A stretch of DNA of 64,000 nt from Paramagnetospirillum magnetotacticum MS-1. GTDB taxonomy: Bacteria > Pseudomonadota > Alphaproteobacteria > Rhodospirillales > Magnetospirillaceae. The first letter of the stretch is position 1, and each line of letters starts with the position of its first letter. The DNA is taken from contig NZ_JXSL01000028.1 in NCBI RefSeq assembly GCF_000829825.1, forward strand, positions 124,001-188,000, in the 5' to 3' direction. The position numbers and the translations under genes were made by a program. A model generated the notes under the pieces. The model ran no database searches. It saw only the letters and a program-made list of their open reading frames with translations, and was not told where the DNA came from. Positions 25,453 through 33,028 of the stretch are shown piece by piece.

Positions 25453-27945
25453 ATGAGTGACCGCCCTCCCCCGCCTTTGGCACTCACCGTCCTCGTGGTC
25501 GAGGATAATCCCGGTGATGCGCGGCTGGTGGAACTCTATCTCCACGAAGACCCGGCCCGCCCGTTCAAGGTGGTCAAGGCCGCCCGCCTGTCCGAGGGAC
25601 TGGCGGCGTTGCAGGCCCAGCCCATCGACGTGGTCCTTCTCGATCTCTCGCTGCCCGATTCCTTCGGCATGGAAAGCCTGGCCCGGCTGCGCGCCGCCAG
25701 CCCCAGCGTTCCGGTGGTGGTCCTGACCGGCACCTCGGACGAAGGCCTAGCCCTGGAGGCCCTGCGCCAGGGCGCCCAGGACTATCTGGTCAAGGGCCAA
25801 GGTGACGGCGAACTGGTGCGCCGCGCCATCCGCTATGCCATTGGCCGGTCCACCGCCGACGCCGCGCTGCGCCAGAGCGAATCGCGCTTCCGCGCCCTGT
25901 TCGACAATGCGGGCACTGGCGTCGTCCTGTCGGATGCCCGCGGCGCCTATATCCACTGCAACCCCGCCTTCTGCGCCATGGTCGGCTATTCCGATGCCGA
26001 ACTGCAGACCATGACCTATCGCGATCTCACCCATCCCGACGACATCGACACGCACAGTCAGATGCGCGAAGACATGATGGCCGGACGGATCGACAGCTAT
26101 GAACTGACCAAGCGCTATATTCGCCGCGACGGTGCTGCGGTCTGGGTGCGCCTGACCATCACCGCCATGCGCGAGGGCTCCGACAACGAGCTTCGCTTCA
26201 CCGTGGCGGTGGTGGAAGACGTCACCGAGAAAAAGCGCCTCGAAGACCATATGCGTCTGGCCGCCACGGTCTTTGAAAGCACGGGCGAGGGACTGTTCGT
26301 CACCGACGAAAAGCGCCGCATCATCCACGTCAACCCGGCCTTCACCGAACTGACCGGCTATCCCGCCGATGAAGTCATCGGACGGACTCCGAAATTTCTG
26401 GCCTCGGGCCGCCATAAGCCGGAATTCTATGATCAAGTCTTCAAGACCCTGGCTGAAACCGGCAAATGGCAGGGCGAAATCTGGAATCGCCGCAAGACGG
26501 GCGAAATGTTCGCCGAGTGGCTGAACATCTCGGTGGTGCGCGACGAGCGGGGCGATCTGACCAATTACGTGGCGGTGTTCTCCGACATCACGTCGCGCAA
26601 GCAGGACGAGGAGCGGCTCAACTATCAGGCCAATCACGACCCTCTGACGCGGCTGCCCAATCGCACCTTGTTCCAAGAGCGTCTGTCGCGGGCCCTGACC
26701 CGCGCCCACCGCAATCAGACCATCGTCGCCCTGCTGTTCATCGACCTGGACTTCTTCAAGCAGGTCAACGATACGCTGGGCCATCTGGCTGGCGACATCT
26801 TGCTGCAGCAGGTGGCCGAGCGCCTGTCATCCTGCGTTCGCCAGGGCGACACCGTGGCCCGGCTGGCGGGCGACGAATTCACCGTCATCTTGGAAGAGAT
26901 CACGGAACCCCGCGATTGCGCCGTGGTGGCCCATAAAATCCTGTCCCTGATGGCCGAGCCCTTCGACCTGCAAGGTCATGAGGCCCGCATCTCGTCGTCC
27001 ATCGGCGTGGCGCTCTATCCATCCGATAGTGGCGACGCCCAAACCCTGATCAAACTGGCCGACGCGGCCATGTACCGGGCCAAGCATCAGGGCCGCAACG
27101 CCTGCCGTTTCCACTCGGAAAGCATCAATGCCCAGGCCTTCGAACGCCTTGCCCTGGAAAGCGCGTTGCGCCATGCGGTGGAACGCCAGGAATTCCTGCT
27201 GCACTACCAGCCCATATTCGACGCCCGTTCCGGCCAGGTGGTGGCGGTCGAGGCCCTGCTGCGCTGGCGTCACCAGGATTTCGGCCTGATCATGCCCAAC
27301 CAGTTCCTGCCGCTGGCCGAGGAAACGGGCCTGATCGGACCGGTGGGCAAATTCGTGCTGGAGGAGGCCTGCCGCCAGACCAAGTCCTGGCTGGACGCCG
27401 GATATTCCGGCCTCAAGGTCGGCGTCAATCTCAGCAACCGCCAGCTCAGGGCGCCCGAACTGATCGAAGATATCGCCTCGGCCCTCGAAGCCAGCGGATT
27501 GCCGCCGGGCGCCTTGGAACTGGACGTGCCGGAAAGCGCCATCATCGACAAGGGCCAGGATGTGGACGCCATCTTCACCCAGTTCAAGTCTTTGGGCGTG
27601 CGCATGGCCATCGACGCCTTCGGCTCGGGATATTCGTCCTTCTCCTTCCTGCGCAAGCTGCCCAGCAATACCTTGAAGATCGATCAGGGCTTCGTACGCG
27701 ACGCCGCGGCGGGCGCCGAGGAATCCGAGATCGTTACCGCCATCGTTGCGGTGGCGCGCGGCCTCCATCTGTCCGTGGTGGCCCCCAGCATCGAGACCGA
27801 GGAGCAATTGGCTCATCTGGGCAAATACGATTTCGACATGGTCCAGGGCTTCTTGTTCGCCCATCCCATGCCCGCCGAGGAACTGACCGAGTTCCTGAGA
27901 AGCGGCAAGCGCCCGTCATCCCTGCCGATGAAGATGCCGGTCTGA
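25453..27945 (+). CDS. Receiver-PAS-PAS-GGDEF-EAL signalling protein, EAL degenerate
   Basis: 830 residues. Order: receiver (about 12-130, acceptor Asp in VVLLDLSLPDSFG), PAS (about 145-265), PAS (about 280-400), GGDEF (about 415-570), EAL (about 585-825). The cyclase signature reads AGDEF (472-476) with an RQGD inhibitory site before it; AGDEF variants can be active. The EAL domain keeps E600 (EALLRW), N659, D721, K742 and E781. It has Asp at 691 where Glu is usual, Ala722 in place of the second Asp of DDFG, and Pro778 in place of the Glu of AEGVE. It is therefore probably not a working phosphodiesterase, and net c-di-GMP synthesis is likelier. Follows the Rcp1-like gene by 10 bp. Confidence 0.92.
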   Translation: MSDRPPPPLALTVLVVEDNPGDARLVELYLHEDPARPFKVVKAARLSEGLAALQAQPIDVVLLDLSLPDSFGMESLARLRAASPSVPVVVLTGTSDEGLALEALRQGAQDYLVKGQGDGELVRRAIRYAIGRSTADAALRQSESRFRALFDNAGTGVVLSDARGAYIHCNPAFCAMVGYSDAELQTMTYRDLTHPDDIDTHSQMREDMMAGRIDSYELTKRYIRRDGAAVWVRLTITAMREGSDNELRFTVAVVEDVTEKKRLEDHMRLAATVFESTGEGLFVTDEKRRIIHVNPAFTELTGYPADEVIGRTPKFLASGRHKPEFYDQVFKTLAETGKWQGEIWNRRKTGEMFAEWLNISVVRDERGDLTNYVAVFSDITSRKQDEERLNYQANHDPLTRLPNRTLFQERLSRALTRAHRNQTIVALLFIDLDFFKQVNDTLGHLAGDILLQQVAERLSSCVRQGDTVARLAGDEFTVILEEITEPRDCAVVAHKILSLMAEPFDLQGHEARISSSIGVALYPSDSGDAQTLIKLADAAMYRAKHQGRNACRFHSESINAQAFERLALESALRHAVERQEFLLHYQPIFDARSGQVVAVEALLRWRHQDFGLIMPNQFLPLAEETGLIGPVGKFVLEEACRQTKSWLDAGYSGLKVGVNLSNRQLRAPELIEDIASALEASGLPPGALELDVPESAIIDKGQDVDAIFTQFKSLGVRMAIDAFGSGYSSFSFLRKLPSNTLKIDQGFVRDAAAGAEESEIVTAIVAVARGLHLSVVAPSIETEEQLAHLGKYDFDMVQGFLFAHPMPAEELTEFLRSGKRPSSLPMKMPV

Positions 27946-27963
27946 GGTTTGGGCCGTCCGCCC

Positions 27964-28050
27964 GCGAGGGATCTCATCCTGGAACGGCATTTCCTGGTGG
28001 AAAACATCGCTCCAAGCGGAGATCCCTCCGCCCAGGGGCGTCAGGATGAC
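27964..28050. repeat. Intergenic palindromic repeat, copy 1
   Basis: GCGAGGGATCTCATCCTGG near 27964 is mirrored by GGAGATCCCTCCGCCC and a closing CAGGATGAC near 28018-28050. It belongs to the same dispersed family as 39851-39954 and 41430-41532 (GTCATCCCGA... GAGATCCC... GGGATGAC theme). It lies between the convergent EAL and ribbon-helix-helix genes. Confidence 0.55.
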
Positions 28051-28069
28051 GGCACCATTCAGCACATGG

Positions 28070-28477
28070 TCAGCCCTTGGCCAGAGCCTGAGCAACCACC
28101 ATGCGCACCCAAGCGGCCCGTGAAAGGCCCAGGGCATCGGCCTTGGCGTCAATCTGGGGCAGCTGGGAATCCTCGAAACGGATAATCACCGCTTCCTTCT
28201 TGCGCTTGTCCTTCTTCTTGTCCTTCTTCTTATCCTTCTTGTCTTTCTTGGGCTTGTCGTCCTTCTTGTCGGCCTTGACGGTCTCGGGCTTGGCTGCAGC
28301 CTTCGGGGTTTCAGGCTTGGCCGCAGCCTCGGCGACCACGGGCTTGGCCGGGACTTTGGGTGTCTCGGGCTTAGCCGGGGCCTTGACGGCCTTGGGCTTT
28401 GCCGGAGCCTTGGCAGGTTTGGCCGCGGCAGACTCCGCCTTAGGCTTGTCAGCCTTGACCTTTGTCTCTTCAGACAT
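28070..28477 (-). CDS. Lys/Ala/Pro-rich tail protein with ribbon-helix-helix-like C-terminus
   Basis: 135 residues. About the first 95 are low-complexity, with repeated AKPETPK/PAKP units followed by a dense Lys/Asp stretch (KKDKKDKKKDKKKDKRKK), reminiscent of histone H1/AlgP-type tails. The last 40 residues (EAVIIRFEDSQLPQIDAKAD, then ALGLSRAAWVRMVVAQAL) fit a beta-strand plus two helices, as in ribbon-helix-helix DNA-binding proteins. It probably binds DNA, either as a nucleoid-associated factor or as an anchored repressor; this is inference. ATG 28477 has a GGAG box. Its promoter at 28529-28556 contains a perfect 12-bp palindrome, a candidate self-operator. Confidence 0.75.
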   Translation of the reverse strand: MSEETKVKADKPKAESAAAKPAKAPAKPKAVKAPAKPETPKVPAKPVVAEAAAKPETPKAAAKPETVKADKKDDKPKKDKKDKKKDKKKDKRKKEAVIIRFEDSQLPQIDAKADALGLSRAAWVRMVVAQALAKG

Positions 28478-28528
28478 GGAATTCACTCCGTATTCCGTCA
28501 GCGCCGCAAATCGGGCGCGCCGTTATTT

Positions 28529-28556
28529 TGTATATCGTAGCGATATCGCTTTTCAA
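28529..28556 (-). promoter_or_regulatory. Promoter with embedded palindrome, ribbon-helix-helix gene
   Basis: On the minus strand TTGAAA (28551-28556) and TATACA (28529-28534) are 16 bp apart, 52 bp upstream of the ATG at 28477. The spacer contains the perfect palindrome AGCGATATCGCT (28539-28550), and an overlapping ATATCG-TAG-CGATAT repeat lies at 28532-28546. The position would let a repressor block the promoter. The divergent substrate-binding-protein gene starts 93 bp away. Confidence 0.6.
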
Positions 28557-28648
28557 GTGACAATTCACCCGCCATTCCGATGTGGCGCCGAAGCCATCCG
28601 CTGGTAGACTACCTGCGCACAATTTCGCATCCATGGGAGGAGCCGAAC

Positions 28649-29749
28649 ATGAGCAGGATCGGGTTTAAGGGCATCACCTTGGTGGCGGCGCTGCTGGCGG
28701 CCGGAACGGCGCGGGCCGACATCACCATCGGCGTGGCCGGACCGCTGTCGGGCAGCGAGGCGGCCTTCGGCGAGCAGTTCAAGCGCGGCGCCATGAAGGC
28801 CATGGAGGACATCAACACCAAGGGCGGCGTCTTGGGCCAGAAACTGGCGCTCAGCCTGGGCGATGATGCCTGCGACCCCAAGCAGGCGGTGGCGGTGGCC
28901 AATGAAATGGCCGCCAAGAAGGTTCCCTTCGTGGTCGGGCATTTCTGCTCGGGCTCGTCCATCCCCGCATCCGAGGTCTATGCCGAGACTGGCATCTTGC
29001 AAATCTCGCCCGCCTCCACAAACCCCAAGTTCACTGAGCGCGGCCTGCCCAACGTCTTCCGCACCTGCGGCCGCGACGACCAGCAAGGCGTCATCGCCGC
29101 CGAATACATCGCCGCCCATATGAAGGACAAGGTGGTGGCCGTGGTCCACGACAAATCCGCCTACGGCAAGGGCCTGGCCGACCAGACTCGCGATGCTCTG
29201 GCCAAGGCCGGAATCAAGACCGCGCTGTACGAGGCGGTCTCGGCGGGTGAAAAGGACTATTCCGCCCTGGTGACCAAGCTGAAGGCGGCCAAGGTCGATC
29301 TGCTCTATTTCGGCGGCTACAAGACCGAAGCCGGTCTGATCGTCCGCCAATTGCGCGATCAGGGCATGGCCACCCGGCTGATGGGCGGCGACGCCCTGGT
29401 GACCGAGGAATACTGGGCCATCACCGGCACCGCGGGCGAGGGCACCATGATGACTTTCAGCCCCGACCCGCGCAAAAACCCCGCCAACGCCGATCTGGTC
29501 AAATACTACCGCGCCCAGAAATACGAGCCGGAGGCCTATACGCTGTACACCTACGGCACCATTCAGGCCTGGGTCCAGGCAGCCGAGAAGGCCAAGTCCA
29601 CCGAGTGGAAGAAGGTCGCCGCCGTGCTTCGCGCCGAAAAGTTCGACACCGCCATCGGCAAGATCGGCTTCGATGCCAAGGGTGACGTCGCCGCTCCCGG
29701 ATACGTCATGTATGTTTGGAAGGGCGGCAAATACGATTACGCAGATTGA
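28649..29749 (+). CDS. Branched-chain amino-acid-type ABC transporter substrate-binding protein
   Basis: 366 residues, exported: a short signal peptide (LVAALLAAGTARAD) precedes a periplasmic-binding-protein type 1 fold. Family segments include ITIGVAGPLSGSEAAFGEQF, GDDACDPKQAVAVANEMAAK, HFCSGSSIPASEVY and FRTCGRDDQQG, as in LivJ/LivK/Leu-Ile-Val-binding proteins. The start at 28649 has GGGAGG 8 bases upstream. No permease or ATPase genes are adjacent, so it is an orphan binding protein that either works with a distant Liv transporter or feeds a sensor. The ligand is unknown. Confidence 0.92.
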   Translation: MSRIGFKGITLVAALLAAGTARADITIGVAGPLSGSEAAFGEQFKRGAMKAMEDINTKGGVLGQKLALSLGDDACDPKQAVAVANEMAAKKVPFVVGHFCSGSSIPASEVYAETGILQISPASTNPKFTERGLPNVFRTCGRDDQQGVIAAEYIAAHMKDKVVAVVHDKSAYGKGLADQTRDALAKAGIKTALYEAVSAGEKDYSALVTKLKAAKVDLLYFGGYKTEAGLIVRQLRDQGMATRLMGGDALVTEEYWAITGTAGEGTMMTFSPDPRKNPANADLVKYYRAQKYEPEAYTLYTYGTIQAWVQAAEKAKSTEWKKVAAVLRAEKFDTAIGKIGFDAKGDVAAPGYVMYVWKGGKYDYAD

Positions 29750-29778
29750 CGTATGGCCGGTCCAGGATTACCAAGGAA

Positions 29779-29801
29779 ATGGGCCGGTTCGTCCGGCCCA
29801 T
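29779..29801 (+). terminator. Possible terminator hairpin after the substrate-binding protein gene
   Basis: ATGGGCCGG and CCGGCCCAT pair perfectly around a TTCGT loop, 30 bp after the stop. The following sequence (CATCTTAAG) has no real T-run, so termination would be weak; it could instead shape the leader of the Cys-rich protein gene. Confidence 0.4.
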
Positions 29802-29838
29802 CATCTTAAGGTTCGGGAATCAGGGGGGAGAAACGACC

Positions 29839-30168
29839 ATGCCTTTGTCCGATACCATCGACGCCTGTGATCTGGCCCACCGGGCCTGTACCGAATCCGT
29901 CATCCACGGCATGCAGCAAGGCGGACATTCCGCCGAGTGGGAACTGATCCAGTTGCTGCTCGACTGCGCCGACATCAACGAGACCGCCGCCGACTTCATG
30001 CTGCGTTCGTCGCGCCTGCACCATCTCATCTGTCAGGTGACGGCCGAGATCAACGACAAATGCGCCAGCGCCTGTGAGAAGCTGTCCAAGGAGGATGTGC
30101 GCCTCAAGGAATGCGCCGAGGCCTGCCGCCGCGCCGCCACGGCCTGCCGCAAGACCGTCAAGAACTAG
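29839..30168 (+). CDS. Cys-rich four-helix-bundle (DUF326/Csp-type) copper-binding protein
   Basis: 109 residues, no signal peptide, with nine cysteines spread over helices: DACDLAHRAC, LDCADI, HLICQV, DKCASACEKL, KECAEACRRAATACRK. The spacing (CxxxC pairs facing into a helix bundle) is that of DUF326 and cytosolic copper-storage proteins. Such proteins hold Cu(I) through Cys thiolates. Here nine Cys is fewer than in the best-studied Csp proteins, so capacity may be smaller. GGGGGAG lies 9 bases before the ATG. It is followed closely by a small unknown gene and an MFS carrier, suggesting an operon. Confidence 0.82.
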   Translation: MPLSDTIDACDLAHRACTESVIHGMQQGGHSAEWELIQLLLDCADINETAADFMLRSSRLHHLICQVTAEINDKCASACEKLSKEDVRLKECAEACRRAATACRKTVKN

Positions 30169-30179
30169 AACTGGAGCTC

Positions 30180-30440
30180 ATGGTGAAGGACGAAACCCGC
30201 ATCGTTGGCAACCTGCCCAACCTTCGCATGGAGATCGTCCATCGCCAGGATCCCGATGGCGGGGCCGAGCATATGAGTATTCATCTCTCGGCCACGCCAT
30301 CATTCCAGGCGGCCGAAGCCCTGTTGTCGGGCGCCTGGAGCAACCCCTGGACCTTGTGGAGCAGCATGACCCAGGCCATGCTTGCCCCTTGGGCAGGCGC
30401 GCCATGGCTCAAGGTCCTGCCTCCCGGTAATTCCAAGTAG
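30180..30440 (+). CDS. Small protein of unknown function
   Basis: 86 residues with no recognised domain, no Cys and no signal peptide. The N-terminal half is strand-like (TRIVGNLPNLRMEIVHRQDP). The C-terminal half is rich in aromatic and small residues (SGAWSNPWTLWSSMTQAML, APWAGAPWLKVLPPG) and might be membrane-peripheral. A GGAG box lies 3 bases before ATG 30180 and 6 before GTG 30183, so the latter may be the true start. It begins 11 bp after the Cys-rich protein gene and ends directly against the MFS gene, so it belongs to the same transcript. Confidence 0.65.
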   Translation: MVKDETRIVGNLPNLRMEIVHRQDPDGGAEHMSIHLSATPSFQAAEALLSGAWSNPWTLWSSMTQAMLAPWAGAPWLKVLPPGNSK

Positions 30441-31622
30441 ATGAATCCCGAAAGGACGTCCTGGCCCGCCATCCTGATGGCGGTGGGAGCGGGCGTCGCC
30501 GCCGCGTTCCAAGTGGGCAAGGCCCCCATCGCCCTGCCCTTCATCCGGGCCGAGATGGGCCTCGACCTGTCCCAGGCCGCCTGGATCTTGTCCATCTTCG
30601 CCGTGATGGGCGCTGGCGTGGGTGCGGGCATGGGCACCATGGTCACCCGTCTGGGCTCGCGCCGTTTGCTGCCGGTGGGGCTGTTCATCCTGGCGCTGGG
30701 CAGTCTGGCGGGCGGCGTTCTTCCCGGTTTTCCCGGCCTGCTGGCGGCCCGTGTGGTGGAAGGGATCGGCTATATGCTGGTGGTCATCGCCGCACCGGCG
30801 CTGATCACCTTGCTGTCCACCCCCGCCCAGCGTCAGATGGCCTTTGGCCTGTGGGGCGCCTTCATGCCCTTCGGCATGGCGGTGTCCATGACCGCCGCCC
30901 CCGCCCTGCCGCTGCTGGGCTGGCGCGGATTGTGGCTGGGCATGGCGGGGCTGCTGGTTGCCTACGGCCTGCTGGTGCATTACCGCATGCCCCGGCCGCC
31001 GAGGCCGCCGCGCCCCCTGGAAAGCCACGTGCTGCGCGACGTGGCCGATACGCTGAAAGCGCCGGGGCCGCTTTTGCTGGCCGCCACCTTCATTCCCTAT
31101 TCCGCCACCTATGCGGCGCTGACCGGTTTTCTGCCCACCTTGCTGATCGAGCGCATGGGCGTCACCCCCGGCACCGCCGGACTGATGGCCGCCGGTGTCG
31201 CAGGCGTCAACATCATCGGCAATGTGGCCACCGGCCCGGCGCTTCGCTTAGGCCTTCCCCGGCGCAAGGTCATGGCCGCCGCTTTCGCGGTGATGATGGT
31301 GGGCTGTCTGGGCATTTTCCCGTCCGAGACGCCACCCAGTCTGGCCTATGGATTGTGCCTGCTGGTCAGCGCCTGCGCCGGTCTGCTGCCCGGCTGCATC
31401 CTGGGCTCGGCCTCAATCTATGCGCCACGCCTTACCCTGGTGCCCGTGACCCTGGGCCTGTTCATGCAGGGCAGCAATTGGGGGCAGTTGCTGGGCCCCG
31501 TGGTGGTGGGCGCCGCCGTCTCGGCCCATGGCTGGCCCGCCGCTTCCCTGGTGCTGGGCACCGCCACCCTGGGCGGCGTCATCCTGGCACTGGCCTTGCG
31601 CCGGGCGGGCAAGGAACCTTAA
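30441..31622 (+). CDS. MFS transporter (CynX/NimT-like)
   Basis: 393 residues with 12 predicted membrane helices. The loop motif GTMVTRLGSRRLLPVGL between helices 2 and 3 is the major facilitator signature, and a cytoplasmic Pro/Arg-rich loop (MPRPPRPPRPLESH) separates the two halves. The substrate is unknown. The ATG directly abuts the stop of the preceding small gene, with no separate ribosome-binding site, so translation is probably coupled. The following flavoprotein starts 32 bp later; lactate or a related 2-hydroxyacid is one possible cargo, by context only. Confidence 0.85.
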   Translation: MNPERTSWPAILMAVGAGVAAAFQVGKAPIALPFIRAEMGLDLSQAAWILSIFAVMGAGVGAGMGTMVTRLGSRRLLPVGLFILALGSLAGGVLPGFPGLLAARVVEGIGYMLVVIAAPALITLLSTPAQRQMAFGLWGAFMPFGMAVSMTAAPALPLLGWRGLWLGMAGLLVAYGLLVHYRMPRPPRPPRPLESHVLRDVADTLKAPGPLLLAATFIPYSATYAALTGFLPTLLIERMGVTPGTAGLMAAGVAGVNIIGNVATGPALRLGLPRRKVMAAAFAVMMVGCLGIFPSETPPSLAYGLCLLVSACAGLLPGCILGSASIYAPRLTLVPVTLGLFMQGSNWGQLLGPVVVGAAVSAHGWPAASLVLGTATLGGVILALALRRAGKEP

Positions 31623-31627
31623 TCTAA

Positions 31628-31640
31628 GTGGTCTGACCAC
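31628..31640 (+). promoter_or_regulatory. GTGGTCTGACCAC palindrome (FadR/LldR-type operator)
   Basis: A perfect 6-1-6 palindrome lies between the MFS stop and the D-lactate dehydrogenase-like start, 14 bp before its ATG. Its core TGGTCTGACCA is nearly identical to the core of the inverted repeat at 7069-7079. GntR-family repressors of the FadR/LldR group use TGGTCnGACCA sites; no such regulator is encoded in this window. Confidence 0.6.
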
Positions 31641-31654
31641 AAAGGCCCGGTTCC

Positions 31655-33028
31655 ATGCCGCTTCCCGACGACCTCCTTGCCCATTTGTCCGCCCGCTTTG
31701 GCGAGCGCTTTTCCACCGCCCTGCCCGTGCGCGAGCAGCACGGCAAGGACGAATCCCACTTCCCCGCCTGCCCGCCCGAGGCGGTGGTCTTCGCCCAAAG
31801 CACCGAGGAGGTGGCGGATGCGGTCAAGGCCTGCGCTGGCAGTGGCGTTCCGGTCATCGCCTTCGGCACCGGCACCTCGCTGGAAGGCCATGTGGCGGCG
31901 CTTCAAGGTGGAGTCTGCATCGACGTCACCGGCATGAACCGCGTGCTGGAGGTGAGGGCGGAGGATCTGGACGTCTCGGTCCAGCCCGGCGTCACCCGCA
32001 AGCAGTTGAACGAATATCTGCGCGATACCGGCCTTTTCTTCCCCATCGATCCCGGCGCCGACGCCTCCTTAGGCGGTATGGCGGCCACGAGGGCGTCGGG
32101 CACCAATGCGGTGCGCTACGGCACCATGCGCGAGAATGTGCTGTCGCTGCAGGTGGTTCTGCCCGACGGCCGGGTGATCCGCACCGCGGGCCGGGCGCGC
32201 AAATCCTCGGCCGGTTATGACCTCACCCGGCTGTTCGTGGGCTCGGAGGGCACATTGGGCATCATCACCGAGCTGACGCTGCGCCTGCACGGCATCCCCG
32301 AGGCCATCTCGGCGGCGGTCTGCCCCTTCCCCTCCATCGAAGCGGCGGTCAACACGGTGATCCTGACCATCCAGTCGGGTGTGCCGGTGGCGCGCATCGA
32401 GTTCCTGGACAAGGTGATGGTGGGCGCCGTCAACCGCTATTCCAAAACCAGTCACCAAGAGGCTCCCACCTTGTTCTTCGAGTTCCACGGCAGCCCGGCT
32501 TCGGTGCGCGAACAGGCGGAAAAGGTCGAGGCCATCGCCGCCGAGTTCGGGGCCGAAGGCTTCCAATGGGCCACCGGGACCGAGGAGCGCACCAAGCTGT
32601 GGGCGGCGCGCCACAACGCCTATTACGCCGGTGTGGCGCTTCGTCCCGGCTGCCGCGCCTGGACCACCGATGCCTGCGTCCCCATTTCGCGTCTGGCCGA
32701 ATGTCTGCTGGAGACCGAGGAGGACTTAAAGACCACCTCGCTGATTTCGGCCATCGTCGGCCATGTGGGCGACGGCAATTTCCACGTCATGCTGCTGGTC
32801 GACCCGGCCAGCCCCGAGGAAGCCGCCGAGGCCGAGCGCATCAACCACCGCATCGTGCGGCGCGCCCTGGCCATGGACGGCACCTGCACCGGCGAACACG
32901 GCGTAGGCCATGGCAAGATGGCCTTTTTGGAAGAGGAATACGGCGAGGCCCTGGACGTGATGCGCGCGGTCAAGCGGGCCATCGATCCCGCCGGGATCAT
33001 GAATCCCGGCAAGATCGTCATCCCTTAG
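31655..33028 (+). CDS. FAD-linked D-lactate dehydrogenase-like oxidoreductase (GlcD/Dld family)
   Basis: 457 residues. FAD-binding PCMH-type oxidase that oxidises a D-2-hydroxyacid, probably D-lactate, passing electrons to the respiratory chain. The FAD-binding half shows VIAFGTGTSLEGHVAAL, DVSVQPGVTRKQLNEYL, GGMAATRASGTNAVRYGTM and LFVGSEGTLGIITELTLRL. The C-terminal half ends with the typical VGHVGDGNFH, GTCTGEHGVGHGK and AIDPAGIMNPGKI. It has no iron-sulfur domain, so it is the Dld/DLD1-like single-subunit form. The last 11 bp overlap the convergent arsA gene. Regulation by a GntR protein at 31628-31640 is inferred. Confidence 0.9.
   Translation: MPLPDDLLAHLSARFGERFSTALPVREQHGKDESHFPACPPEAVVFAQSTEEVADAVKACAGSGVPVIAFGTGTSLEGHVAALQGGVCIDVTGMNRVLEVRAEDLDVSVQPGVTRKQLNEYLRDTGLFFPIDPGADASLGGMAATRASGTNAVRYGTMRENVLSLQVVLPDGRVIRTAGRARKSSAGYDLTRLFVGSEGTLGIITELTLRLHGIPEAISAAVCPFPSIEAAVNTVILTIQSGVPVARIEFLDKVMVGAVNRYSKTSHQEAPTLFFEFHGSPASVREQAEKVEAIAAEFGAEGFQWATGTEERTKLWAARHNAYYAGVALRPGCRAWTTDACVPISRLAECLLETEEDLKTTSLISAIVGHVGDGNFHVMLLVDPASPEEAAEAERINHRIVRRALAMDGTCTGEHGVGHGKMAFLEEEYGEALDVMRAVKRAIDPAGIMNPGKIVIP

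Noticed and set aside
28101-28607. Plus-strand frame with Phe/Leu/Ser-rich hydrophobic runs
   Set aside because: It is the complement of the Lys/Ala-rich tail gene; the apparent membrane helices come from reversed Lys codons.
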